Source of the DNA: Bifidobacterium breve
GTDB taxonomy: Bacteria; Actinomycetota; Acidimicrobiia; Acidimicrobiales; Ilumatobacteraceae
NCBI GenBank assembly: GCA_945862045.1
Contig: CAMAWR010000010.1
Span: forward strand, 1-63,987
Direction: 5' to 3'
Length of the DNA: 63,987 nucleotides
Positions 43,865 through 52,720 of this stretch are shown piece by piece. A program made the position numbers and the translations under genes. The stretch's first letter is position 1. Every line of letters begins with the position of its first letter. Below the pieces are notes generated by a model, which saw only the letters and a list, made by a program, of their open reading frames with translations, had not been told where the DNA came from and ran no database searches.

Positions 43865-44899
43865 ATGACAGTTGACAAAGTTCTGCTTGCCGCACCACGT
43901 GGGTTCTGTGCTGGTGTCGAAATGGCAATCAAAGCACTCGCTTGGATGGTGCGCACCTTTGAGGGCCCCGTGTACTGCTATCACGAAATCGTGCACAACC
44001 AGATCGTGGTGGATCGATTCAAGGAACGCGGCGTCATTTTTGTCGACGATGTGCTGACCGTGCCACCAGGACGACCAATCATGCTCTCGGCTCACGGTTC
44101 TGCGCCGGCAGTGGTGGACACCGCCCATCAACGCGGCGGATACATGGTTGATGCGGTGTGTCCCTTGGTCACCAAAGTTCACCACGAAGTGCGTACCCGA
44201 GCGGGTAAGGGGTACCGCATCGTGTATGTCGGACATGCCGGTCATGAAGAGGCAATCGGCACGATGGCGGTTGCCCCCGAGGCCATCTCGCGCGTCGAAA
44301 CAACCGCTGAAGTTGCCGCACTCCCCGACTTCACCGAGCCCGTTGCATTACTGGCCCAGACCACCCTGTCGCATCGCGAATGGGAGGGCGTCGCACAGGC
44401 CGTCAAAGAACGTTTCCCGACCGTGTGGACACCTGGTCGAAGCGATCTGTGTTTTGCCACGACGAATCGCCAGGCCTCGCTGACCAAGATCGCCAGCGTG
44501 GTTGACACGATGGTGGTCATCGGTTCGGCAAACTCGAGCAACACCCTGGCGCTGGCCCACCTCGCGGCTGAAATCGGTTGCCCGCGCGTACTGCGAATCA
44601 ACCGCGCCGACGAATTACCCGACGACTTGCACGGCACGATTGGTGTCACCGCCGGCGCATCGGCCCCCGAAGAGCTCGTCGTTCAGGTCATCGAGCGATT
44701 GGCACCACGACAAGGCTTCACCGAGGTGCGCGCGATTGAAGAGGACGAATACTTTCCGCCACCTCGGCACATTCGCGAGTTGCAAAGTGCCCTGGAAACC
44801 CTCATCACCGTGTTTGCAGGCGGCAACCTGGTGACTCGTCGAAGTTACGACGACCGCACGATTAGCGCAAGTTCGGTACTCGCCGCGCTCGCAAACTAG
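43865..44899 (+). CDS. ispH: 4-hydroxy-3-methylbut-2-enyl diphosphate reductase
   Basis: Last enzyme of the MEP isoprenoid pathway, making IPP and DMAPP. The 344 residues hold the three iron-sulphur cysteines C15 (RGFCAGV), C99 (DAVCPLV) and C196 (DLCFATTN), plus GHEEAIG with the catalytic Glu. The window therefore shows an isoprenoid supply (ispH) and its use in undecaprenyl carrier (uppS) and menaquinone (menA), though not clustered together. The last four bases overlap the convergent acyl-CoA dehydrogenase gene. Confidence 0.96.
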   Translation: MTVDKVLLAAPRGFCAGVEMAIKALAWMVRTFEGPVYCYHEIVHNQIVVDRFKERGVIFVDDVLTVPPGRPIMLSAHGSAPAVVDTAHQRGGYMVDAVCPLVTKVHHEVRTRAGKGYRIVYVGHAGHEEAIGTMAVAPEAISRVETTAEVAALPDFTEPVALLAQTTLSHREWEGVAQAVKERFPTVWTPGRSDLCFATTNRQASLTKIASVVDTMVVIGSANSSNTLALAHLAAEIGCPRVLRINRADELPDDLHGTIGVTAGASAPEELVVQVIERLAPRQGFTEVRAIEEDEYFPPPRHIRELQSALETLITVFAGGNLVTRRSYDDRTISASSVLAALAN

Positions 44900-46119
44900 T
44901 TACGGGGAATTTCGCTCCACGGACGATCGCGGTCGACACGGGCATCCCCCGGCAAACCGAGCACACGCTCACCGAGAATGTTGCGCATGACTTCACTCGT
45001 GCCACCCTCTATGCTGTTCGCGCGACTGCGCAGGAACGACTTTTGCAGGCCGTCAGTCGGGCCCATGGCGGTGTTCGGGCGCACCATTGCGTATTCGCCG
45101 TACAACATGCCGTCGGCACCCAGCAGTTGCATGCAAAAAGCGAACGTCTCCTTGTTGAGATCGGCACTCGCCATCTTGCCGATCGACCCTTCGGGGCCCG
45201 GTGCCCCAACCTTGCGCATCTGACCGGCGCGAATGTTGGTGAGGCGCGAGACCTCGGCGCGAATCCACAGGCGCATCAACTCGTCACGAGTTGCATTGGT
45301 CTTGCGTTCCAACGGGAGTTTTTCCCACAGCTTGATTGCCTCACGAATCGGGCCGCTCGCCTTTGGTGGGATCATTCCGCCGATGGCCACGCGCTCGTTC
45401 ATGAGTGTGGTCAACGAGACGCGCCATCCGTCGCCCGGCTTGCCGAGTGTTTCGGCAACCGGCACACGCGCGTCGGTGAAGAACACTTCGTTGAACTCTG
45501 CTTCGCCGGTCATTTGGCGCAGTGGTCGGGTTTCGACGCCAGCGGCTTTCATGTCCACCACCATTGCTGTGAGACCGGCGTGCTTCATCGCCTCGGGATC
45601 GGTGCGCACGACGAGCAGACCAAAACGTGACACATGGGCAAGGGTCGTCCACACTTTTTGGGCGTTGACAAGCCATTCATCGCCGTCGCGTATCGCCTTG
45701 CCGCTGAGACCCGCGAAGTCAGACCCCGAACCGGGCTCGGAGAACAACTGGCACCACACTTCTTCGCCGGTGAACAGCGGGCGCAGGTAGCGCTTTTTTT
45801 GTCCGTCGGTCCCCCACTCGACCACCGTCGGGCCGCACATCCCGTAGCCGATTGGATTACGAAAGTATGCATTCGGCCCGCCCGCGGCGAACACTCGCTC
45901 GTTGACGATGCGCTGGTACTTGGGCGAGAGACCCAAGCCACCGTAGCCAACCGGAAAATTCACCCAGGCCAAGCCGCGGTCGTATTGGGCACCGAGGAAG
46001 GCGACGGTGTCGGTCGACTTGGGTGGCAGGTCGCGAATCAGTTCGTCGACGAGGTCGATGACGTGCTTTTCGTCGGATGTAGCGGCGATTTGATTGCTGG
46101 CGAGGGTCTCGGTGGACAT
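44896..46119 (-). CDS. Acyl-CoA dehydrogenase family protein
   Basis: The 407-residue FAD enzyme shows NFPVGYGGLGLSPKYQRIV, PTVVEWGTDGQKKRYLRPL, FSEPGSGSDFAGL, NAQKVWTTLAHVS and a C-terminal FLRSRANSIEGGTSEVMRN. The last is the catalytic-base helix of the FadE type, with Glu in IEGGTSEV. The subgroup resembles actinobacterial acyl-CoA dehydrogenases used for sterol side chains or branched acids, but the substrate cannot be decided. ATG 46119; divergent from the acyl-CoA synthetase by 49 bases, likely acting in the same pathway. Confidence 0.9.
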   Translation of the reverse strand: MSTETLASNQIAATSDEKHVIDLVDELIRDLPPKSTDTVAFLGAQYDRGLAWVNFPVGYGGLGLSPKYQRIVNERVFAAGGPNAYFRNPIGYGMCGPTVVEWGTDGQKKRYLRPLFTGEEVWCQLFSEPGSGSDFAGLSGKAIRDGDEWLVNAQKVWTTLAHVSRFGLLVVRTDPEAMKHAGLTAMVVDMKAAGVETRPLRQMTGEAEFNEVFFTDARVPVAETLGKPGDGWRVSLTTLMNERVAIGGMIPPKASGPIREAIKLWEKLPLERKTNATRDELMRLWIRAEVSRLTNIRAGQMRKVGAPGPEGSIGKMASADLNKETFAFCMQLLGADGMLYGEYAMVRPNTAMGPTDGLQKSFLRSRANSIEGGTSEVMRNILGERVLGLPGDARVDRDRPWSEIPRN

Positions 46120-46168
46120 GCTTCGAGGGTACACGCTGCACTATTTTCGCACTATCTTCGGAGTCACC

Positions 46169-47722
46169 ATGTATCCCGGAAACATCGCCGAAACCGCCCC
46201 TGACCGCCCCGCCATTGTGATGGCCGGCACAGGTGAGACCCTCACCTATCACCAGCTTGACGTAGGCGCCAACCGCGTCAGTCAATTGATGGCGAGCCAC
46301 GGATTGCAACCCGGTGATCACGTCGCCATCTGTTTGGAAAACCACCCACGATTTTTTGAAACCGTATGGGGTTGTCATTACGCCGGATTGGTGTACACCT
46401 GTTGCTCAAGCCGCCTCACCACCGACGAACTGTCGTACATCCTCAACGACTGTGGCGCCAAGGTGTTCATCACCTCCAAACACAAAGCGGATCAGGCCGA
46501 AGCGATCGTTTCGTCGACACCGAATCTCGTGGCGCGCTACATGCTCAACGGCACGATCGCGCACTATGACTCATATGAAACTGCCGTCGCCGCAAAATCC
46601 GACCAGCCGTTGGCCCAGCGCTTCGAAGGCACCGACATGTTGTATTCGAGCGGCACGACCGGTCGCCCCAAGGGCGTGGCGTTCGTCTACAAACCCGAAC
46701 CGCTTGGCACCACGCCCAGTTTGCTCATGCTGGCACAATTCGTGTTCGGCTTCACCGAACAAATGGTGTATCTCTCACCCGCACCGCTGTACCACGCGGC
46801 ACCACTGCGCTTCAACATGGTGGTGCATCGCCTGGGCGGCACGACCGTAATCATGGAGCATTTTGATGCCGCGGAATATCTCGCCTGCATCCCGAAATAT
46901 ACGGTGACCCATTCACAGGTGGTGCCGACCATGTTCGTGCGCATGCTGAAATTGCCGGAAGCTGCACGAAACGCCCATGATGTTTCGTCGCTCACCACCG
47001 TGATTCATGCTGCTGCACCATGCCCAATCGAGGTCAAGCGCAAGATGATCGGCTGGTGGGGGCCGATCATTCACGAGTACTACGCCGGTACCGAGGGCAA
47101 CGGTTTCGTCTACTGCAATGCTGAGCAATGGTTGGCCCACCCCGGCACCGTCGGTCAGGCGATCTCGGGCATCCTGCACATCCTTGATGAGCAAGGCAAC
47201 GAACTTGCCGCCAACGAAACGGGTACGGTTTTTTTCGAATCCCCGGCGGTGTTCGAATACCACAACGATCCCGAAAAAACGATATCGTCGCGTGACCCGC
47301 AAGGCCGCGGCTGGAGCACCCTCGGCGATATCGGGTACCTCGATGACGACAAGTTCTTGTACCTCACCGATCGCAAGGCATTCATGATCATCTCTGGCGG
47401 CGTCAACATCTATCCGCAGGAATCAGAGAACGTGCTCATCAACCATCCACTAGTCACCGACGTTGCCGTCTTCGGGGTGCCCAACGATGAATTCGGCGAA
47501 GAAGTCAAAGCCGTCGTCCAGCCGGCGACGATGCCCGCTTCGCCGGTCGAGGCCGACAAGCTCGCCAAAGAACTCATCGCTTTTTGTCGCTCGCAGTTGG
47601 CCGACATCAAGTGCCCCCGCTCGGTGGACTTCCGCCCCGACCTGCCGCGCCACCCAACCGGCAAGTTATACAAGCGCTTGTTGAAAGACGAGTACTGGGC
47701 CAACGCTGGTCGGTCGATCTGA
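46169..47722 (+). CDS. Acyl-CoA synthetase (AMP-binding, FadD-like)
   Basis: Activates a fatty or other carboxylic acid to its CoA thioester. The 517 residues include LTYHQLDVGANRVSQLM, the P-loop YSSGTTGRPKGVAF, LSPAPLYHAAPLRF, EYYAGTEGNG, STLGDIGYLDDD, LTDRKAFMIISGGVNIYPQE and the C-terminal HPTGKLYKRLLKDEY with the catalytic Lys. The GDPD gene follows 13 bases later. Together with the divergent acyl-CoA dehydrogenase it forms an acyl activation/oxidation pair. Confidence 0.92.
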   Translation: MYPGNIAETAPDRPAIVMAGTGETLTYHQLDVGANRVSQLMASHGLQPGDHVAICLENHPRFFETVWGCHYAGLVYTCCSSRLTTDELSYILNDCGAKVFITSKHKADQAEAIVSSTPNLVARYMLNGTIAHYDSYETAVAAKSDQPLAQRFEGTDMLYSSGTTGRPKGVAFVYKPEPLGTTPSLLMLAQFVFGFTEQMVYLSPAPLYHAAPLRFNMVVHRLGGTTVIMEHFDAAEYLACIPKYTVTHSQVVPTMFVRMLKLPEAARNAHDVSSLTTVIHAAAPCPIEVKRKMIGWWGPIIHEYYAGTEGNGFVYCNAEQWLAHPGTVGQAISGILHILDEQGNELAANETGTVFFESPAVFEYHNDPEKTISSRDPQGRGWSTLGDIGYLDDDKFLYLTDRKAFMIISGGVNIYPQESENVLINHPLVTDVAVFGVPNDEFGEEVKAVVQPATMPASPVEADKLAKELIAFCRSQLADIKCPRSVDFRPDLPRHPTGKLYKRLLKDEYWANAGRSI

Positions 47723-47735
47723 CGGCACCGCTGCC

Positions 47736-48500
47736 ATGACCCACCCATTTCTCGACGGGCCCCTGCCGCTTGCTTTTGCCCACCGTGGCGGCGCGAGTGA
47801 GCATCCCGAGAATACGTTGCCGGCGTTCGACAACGCCTTTCGCCTCGGCTATCGATACATGGAAACTGACGTGCACGCGTCAAGTGACGGGGTGCTCTTT
47901 GCCTTTCATGACCCAGATTTGCAGAGCACCTGTGGCCGACCAGGACTCATTCGTGACATGACGGCGACAGAAGTGGGCGCCGCGCGCGTGTCCGGTCGTG
48001 AGCCAATTCCCCGGCTCGACGAATTGCTCACTACCTGGCCGACGGCCAAGTTCAATATTGATTGCAAAAGTGATCATGCGCTCCCCTATCTCCTCGCCCG
48101 ACTCGATCAGGGCGACATGTTCGACCGGGTGTGCATCGGCTCGTTCAGCGATGCACGCCTCGATACGGTGCGCGTGCGATACGGCGCCAAAATCTGCACG
48201 TCCATGGGCCCTCGTGACGTCGCCAAGCTTCGCCTCGGCACATGGTTGCGTCGCACGCCGCGATTTCGTGGTGAGGCCGCACCGTTGATTGCCCAGGTGC
48301 CCGTGAAGCAAGGCCCATTGCCGATCGTCACCAAGTCATTCGTGCAGGGTGCTCACGACGCCGACCTGCAGGTGCACGTCTGGACGATTGACGATCCCGG
48401 GGAGATGAACCGACTGCTCGATCTTGGTGTAGATGGCATCATGACCGATCGTGTCAGCACCTTGCGGGCGGTCATTGAAGCGCGCGGCCAGTGGTGCTGA
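47736..48500 (+). CDS. Glycerophosphodiester phosphodiesterase family protein
   Basis: The 254-residue GDPD barrel protein has AHRGGASEHPENTLPAF (His16, Arg17, Glu25), METDVHAS (Glu43, Asp45), FHDP with His58, and a C-terminal VHVWTIDDPGEMNRLLDLGVDGIMTD. It hydrolyses glycerophosphodiesters from phospholipid turnover. No signal peptide is present, so it acts in the cytoplasm. Its stop overlaps the start of the ABC ATPase gene. Confidence 0.92.
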   Translation: MTHPFLDGPLPLAFAHRGGASEHPENTLPAFDNAFRLGYRYMETDVHASSDGVLFAFHDPDLQSTCGRPGLIRDMTATEVGAARVSGREPIPRLDELLTTWPTAKFNIDCKSDHALPYLLARLDQGDMFDRVCIGSFSDARLDTVRVRYGAKICTSMGPRDVAKLRLGTWLRRTPRFRGEAAPLIAQVPVKQGPLPIVTKSFVQGAHDADLQVHVWTIDDPGEMNRLLDLGVDGIMTDRVSTLRAVIEARGQWC

Positions 48501-49234
48501 ATACGCCACCGACTGCCACAGTGATTGCGGGCAGCGTGTTACAAATCAACCATCTCACCCAGCAATTGAAAAATGCAACAATTCTGAGCGATGTTTCGCT
48601 GGCTTTGGCCCCTGACGAAATCGTCGCCTTGATTGGCCCAAGCGGTTGTGGCAAGACCACGTTGCTACGTACCTGCGGCGGTTTGATAACACCCACGCAG
48701 GGAACTGTGAAAAGAAGCTGCAATGAGGTCGGATTTGTCTTTCAGGAGCCGGCGCTCCTGGCCTGGAAACGAGTGGCCGGCAATGCTCAACTGCTGGCAG
48801 ATTCCGACGATGCATCGGTCGAGCGTCTACTAAAAATGAGCGGACTCACCGAACACAAGAATAAGTGGCCCCATGAACTTTCCGGCGGCATGAAAATGCG
48901 TTTGTCACTGATACGCACCCTTGCGGCACGCCCGCAACTCGTGCTACTAGATGAACCATTTGGAGCGCTTGACCAGATAACTCGTCATCGCCTGCACGAT
49001 GAATTTGTAATTCTGCGCGAGGAATATCGATTTGCGGCGCTGATGGTGACCCATGCGATCGACGAGGCGGTCTATCTTGCCGACCGGGTACTCGTGATGT
49101 CTGGCGCTCCCGGGCAGCTCGTTGGCGAATTTACCGTGCCTTTTGCGCGTACCCGCAATAGCACCTTACGATATTCCTCGGAGTTCGCCGCTTTGTGCGG
49201 CAAGATCGCCAGCTGTCTTGGCGCTCACGCATGA
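48491..49234 (+). CDS. ABC transporter ATP-binding protein (nitrate/taurine/HMP type)
   Basis: The 247 residues contain Walker A GPSGCGKTT (49-57), a Q-loop in VFQEPALLAW, the signature ELSGGMKMRLSLIRTLA, Walker B LVLLDEPFGALD and the switch His in VTHAIDEAVYLADR. The sequence type is that of importers with TauB/SsuB/ThiZ ATPases. The base composition of this and the next two genes is visibly more AT-rich than the neighbours. The GTG 48491 overlaps the GDPD stop; a GTG one codon later is equally possible. The permease start overlaps its stop. Confidence 0.92.
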   Translation: MVLNTPPTATVIAGSVLQINHLTQQLKNATILSDVSLALAPDEIVALIGPSGCGKTTLLRTCGGLITPTQGTVKRSCNEVGFVFQEPALLAWKRVAGNAQLLADSDDASVERLLKMSGLTEHKNKWPHELSGGMKMRLSLIRTLAARPQLVLLDEPFGALDQITRHRLHDEFVILREEYRFAALMVTHAIDEAVYLADRVLVMSGAPGQLVGEFTVPFARTRNSTLRYSSEFAALCGKIASCLGAHA

Positions 49235-50004
49235 AAAAGTTCCTTCCGCCGCTGATTGTGTTCGTGGTGATCATCGCCGGGTGGTACGCACTGGCCTATT
49301 CACTCGACAACAACTTCGCATCAGGTGATGGCTCAGCGCTCATCATCCCACCACTTCATCAGCTCTTTGTAGGGCTCAATGATGCCACGATTGACCAAAT
49401 TATTTTGGCCACATATATTTCCAGCAGCACTGCGCTCGTTGGATTCCTGCTCGCCATTGTGGTGGGCATTGCTCTCGGCATCCTGATGATGTCATCACGC
49501 GCGCTCGAGTCGGCACTCTGGCCCTGGCTCATCGCGCTGCAGGTCACCCCGATCATTGTGCTTACCCCGATCATTGTGCGAGTAGTAGGACCATCATTCA
49601 GCGCCCGAGTGTTCGTATCGGTCCTGATCGCTTTCTTTCCAATCGCCAGCAATACTCTTTTTGGCTTGCGCTCAGTTTCGGGGGCGTTGCACGACGTGTT
49701 CACCCTCGGGGAGTTTTCGCGTTGGCAACGGCTGATCGGGCTCGAGATTCCTGGTGCCAGCCCATCAATCTTTGCTGGCCTGCGGGTTTCTGCAGGTTTG
49801 TCGGTCATTGGAGCCATCGTCGGTGACTTCTTTTTCACTCGGGGCACACCAGGCCTAGGACGCCTCGTTACCTACTACTTTCAAGACACTCGTTCGGGCC
49901 CGATGTTTGTCACAGCGCTTGTCGCAGCATTGCTTGGGCTTGGGTTCTTTCTTGCAGTTGAGTTACTGCGTAGAATCTGCGTGTCACCATGGCATCAACC
50001 CTAA
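49231..50004 (+). CDS. ABC transporter permease
   Basis: A 257-residue membrane protein with six hydrophobic segments, starting LPPLIVFVVIIAGWYALAY. A BPD_transp_1 domain includes the EAA-type loop near FSRWQRLIGLEIPGASPSIF and then AGLRVSAGLSVIGAIVGDFF, as in SsuC/TauC/ThiX permeases. ATG 49231 overlaps the ATPase stop (ATGA). The substrate-binding gene overlaps its 3' end by 16 bases, confirming a single ABC operon. Confidence 0.93.
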   Translation: MKKFLPPLIVFVVIIAGWYALAYSLDNNFASGDGSALIIPPLHQLFVGLNDATIDQIILATYISSSTALVGFLLAIVVGIALGILMMSSRALESALWPWLIALQVTPIIVLTPIIVRVVGPSFSARVFVSVLIAFFPIASNTLFGLRSVSGALHDVFTLGEFSRWQRLIGLEIPGASPSIFAGLRVSAGLSVIGAIVGDFFFTRGTPGLGRLVTYYFQDTRSGPMFVTALVAALLGLGFFLAVELLRRICVSPWHQP

Positions 50005-51170
50005 AACTCACCCTCCGTACCACCCTGATTGCACTCATTGGCACCGCCGCCATATCGGCGTGCAGCAACAGCGACACCAGCAATGGTGCGGTAACAAACG
50101 CCACTGACGCTGCCGCCGATACGAGTGGGCCGGCCCTCGCCGAGGTGGTCAACCTCGCCGGGCTCTGCTTTTCTCCGATCGTGGTTCAGACCGATTGGTA
50201 TCCACAAACCGAGCATGGTGGCATCTATGAGTTGCTCGCTGACGACTACGTCGTTGATGCAACACGTGGCGCCACGACTGGTTCACTGGTGTGGGATGGC
50301 GTCGATACGGGTGTCGATCTGGAGATTCGCGTCGGTGGACCTTTCCTTGAGTCGCCAGTCGTGACTGAGATGTTTCTTGACGACAGCATCATGTTCGGGT
50401 ACGTCGGCACAGATGGAGCAATTTCTCGATTCGCCGAGGCGCCAACACTGGCCGTCTTCAATGCGCTCACCATCAACCCCCAAATCATCATGTGGAATGC
50501 CACAAAACATCCAATGGCAACGACCATCGCCGACATTGCACAGGAAGTATCGGCGGTCAGCGTGTTTGGTGACCGCCCCTACATGCGATATCTCGTTGAG
50601 CAGGGCATCGTTCCTTCCGAGAAAGTTGACACCAACTACAAGGGTTCGCTCATGCTCGCTACCGACGATGTCGCCCACCAGGCATTCGCGACCAGTGAGC
50701 CGTACCGGTACGAAACACTCGAGTCTGGCGCAATCAAGACTGCCTTTCAACTCGTGCACGATGTGGGTTGGACTTCATATCCACAAAATTTGGCGATCAA
50801 TCGACTACGCCTTGACGCCTTACGACCCTGCCTAACAAAACTCGTGCCGATGTTGCAGCAGGCCCAGATCAACTTCATCACCTCACCCGCGCGTACGATC
50901 GCCACGATCGGCGACGTCGTCACTCAGTTGAATACACCGTGGCGGCAAAGCCCTGAGTTGGCGGCCTATGCAATAGCCACCATGAAGCGCCTAAGCATCA
51001 TCGGCAACGGCTCCACATCAACCTTCGGCGACTTCGAGTCACCTCGCATCGACGAGTTCGTCGCTCGTGCGGTTCCGATCTTGCGTCAGCAAGGCCTCGA
51101 CATCCCCGATCTGACTGCATCTGATATTGCCACGAACGAATTCATCGACCCCGCCATCTCCCTGCCGTAA
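49989..51170 (+). CDS. ABC transporter substrate-binding lipoprotein (NMT1/THI5-like)
   Basis: The 393 residues start with a lipoprotein signal peptide (LIALIGTAAISAC, lipidation Cys25). Near residue 67, QTDWYPQTEHGGIYELL resembles the DW-P-N-H-x-G-x-Y motif of NMT1-type binding proteins, which bind thiamine pyrimidine, riboflavin or related heterocycles. Later parts (AFATSEPYRYE, VHDVGWTSYPQNLAINR) fit the family. The substrate is uncertain, because no THI or FMN riboswitch is seen upstream. Confidence 0.85.
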   Translation: MASTLKLTLRTTLIALIGTAAISACSNSDTSNGAVTNATDAAADTSGPALAEVVNLAGLCFSPIVVQTDWYPQTEHGGIYELLADDYVVDATRGATTGSLVWDGVDTGVDLEIRVGGPFLESPVVTEMFLDDSIMFGYVGTDGAISRFAEAPTLAVFNALTINPQIIMWNATKHPMATTIADIAQEVSAVSVFGDRPYMRYLVEQGIVPSEKVDTNYKGSLMLATDDVAHQAFATSEPYRYETLESGAIKTAFQLVHDVGWTSYPQNLAINRLRLDALRPCLTKLVPMLQQAQINFITSPARTIATIGDVVTQLNTPWRQSPELAAYAIATMKRLSIIGNGSTSTFGDFESPRIDEFVARAVPILRQQGLDIPDLTASDIATNEFIDPAISLP

Positions 51171-51193
51171 TCGCCCACCCGAGCAGCGGAGGT

Positions 51194-51688
51194 TTAGGCG
51201 TCGCGAACCTTCCAGTCGCGTGTGGCCACCGGGTCTTTGTCGCTCCAGGGAAAATTGATCCACTCGTCGGTGCGTTTCCATACGAAGTCACTCTTCACGA
51301 TGGACGCCGACTTTTCATACAACACCGCAATCTTTGATTGCTTCACTTGGCCGGCACAAAACTCGTTGACGAGCTTCAGGGTGTGCCCGGTATCCGCAAC
51401 GTCATCGACGATCAACACCCGCGAATCTTTGAGGTCGACGATCGAAGGCACCGGCGGCAACATGATGGGAATCGCCAGTCGCTCGTTGACACCGGTGTAG
51501 AACTCGACATTGAGGGTGTAGGTGTTCTTCACCGACAGCGCGTAGCCGAGTGCACCAGCAGCAAGGAGCCCGCCGCGGGCGATGGCAAGAATGATGTCCG
51601 GTTCGTAGCCCGACTTGGCGATCTGCACCGCAAGTTCGCGACTGGCGACGCCGAATGAATCCCAGGTCATTATTTCGCGTGCCGACAC
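51194..51688 (-). CDS. Phosphoribosyltransferase (purine-type)
   Basis: The 164-residue type I phosphoribosyltransferase has the PRPP-binding motif VLIVDDVADTGHTL, with an earlier ILAIARGGLLAAGALGYAL and a C-terminal YEKSASIVKSDFVWKR. It most resembles xanthine/hypoxanthine or gpt-like enzymes of actinobacteria. The GTG at 51688 is supported by an AGGAGA ribosome-binding site six bases upstream; a later ATG six codons on is weaker. Confidence 0.87.
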   Translation of the reverse strand: MSAREIMTWDSFGVASRELAVQIAKSGYEPDIILAIARGGLLAAGALGYALSVKNTYTLNVEFYTGVNERLAIPIMLPPVPSIVDLKDSRVLIVDDVADTGHTLKLVNEFCAGQVKQSKIAVLYEKSASIVKSDFVWKRTDEWINFPWSDKDPVATRDWKVRDA

Positions 51689-51762
51689 TCAAGTCTCCTG
51701 TCTTGTCTTGCCCAGAATCTAGTGCCACCAACTGATGTCGACGCATTTCTCGGGCATCCGAG

Positions 51763-52701
51763 ATGACATTGCACCCACCGCCTACGGTCGGGCGTATCGA
51801 ACTGCACACCTACGATCTCACCCTTGTGCGCAATGGTGCCTACGACCCGACCACCCGCGTGCGGCTCGGTACAACGAACAACGGTCAAGCGCCTAGTCGT
51901 GCTGCACGAATCGAACGTGCCACCCTCACACCCGAAGGGCCCGGCACGATTGCGGTGAATATCGACGCAGCTGGCCAGCATCGCATCGAATCGTGGGGCC
52001 CAGGTGGCGACTGGCTGAGTGCACGACATCTGCGATTGACCGCGCACAGCACCGAATGCCTGCCGCTGCAGGGCCATCATCCAGTGGTGCAACGGGCGCT
52101 GCGCACAATGGGGCAACTACATCTCCCGGCCACCGACACGCCGTATCACGAGCTGCTGCCTGCCATTCTCGGCCAGCGCATCACCGCAGCCCAGGCGTTG
52201 GCGCAATGGGCCCGGCTCTGCGAGCGATACGGCGATGCAGCACCTGGACCACTATCGTTGCGATTGCCCCCGACACCACCGCAACTGTTGCGCATCGCCT
52301 CGTGGGAGTTGCACCGACTTGGTATCGAACAACAGCGGGCCCGCACCTTGCGCGTCGCGGCTCGACACGCAGCGTTCATCGACCACACCCGCGATCTCGA
52401 CGGGCCGGCAGCCCGACGTGCGCTCATGCAACTGCCGGGCATCGGTGTCTGGACCGCCGCGGTGGCCATCGGGGTGTCACATGGCGACGCAGACGCACTC
52501 CCGATCGGTGACTTTCACGTAAAAAATACGGTGGCGTGGGCCCTCACGGGCAAGCCCCGCGGCACCGACGAAGAAATGATCGCGACGCTGGCCCCCTACG
52601 TCGGTCAGCGCTGGCAGCTGGTTCGACTGCTCGAGCGATCCGGGCTTGGCGCCCCGCAGTTTGCGCCAAAGCGAAAACTGCTCAACATCGCCCGGCTATA
52701 G
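51763..52701 (+). CDS. HhH-GPD DNA glycosylase (AlkA-like)
   Basis: Base-excision repair enzyme removing alkylated bases. The 312 residues have an N-terminal beta-rich domain and a HhH-GPD domain: helix-hairpin-helix LMQLPGIGVWTAAVAIG and catalytic Asp250 in ALPIGDFHVKN. LPAILGQRITAAQAL is typical of AlkA. No iron-sulphur cysteines are seen at the C-terminus, consistent with AlkA. A 74-base gap separates it from the divergent phosphoribosyltransferase gene. Confidence 0.88.
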   Translation: MTLHPPPTVGRIELHTYDLTLVRNGAYDPTTRVRLGTTNNGQAPSRAARIERATLTPEGPGTIAVNIDAAGQHRIESWGPGGDWLSARHLRLTAHSTECLPLQGHHPVVQRALRTMGQLHLPATDTPYHELLPAILGQRITAAQALAQWARLCERYGDAAPGPLSLRLPPTPPQLLRIASWELHRLGIEQQRARTLRVAARHAAFIDHTRDLDGPAARRALMQLPGIGVWTAAVAIGVSHGDADALPIGDFHVKNTVAWALTGKPRGTDEEMIATLAPYVGQRWQLVRLLERSGLGAPQFAPKRKLLNIARL

Positions 52702-52720
52702 CGGCGACGAATCGACCCGT

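Noticed and set aside
48400-48500. THI or FMN riboswitch in front of the NMT1-like ABC operon
   Set aside because: No conserved riboswitch elements are visible and the region is coding (3' end of the GDPD gene).
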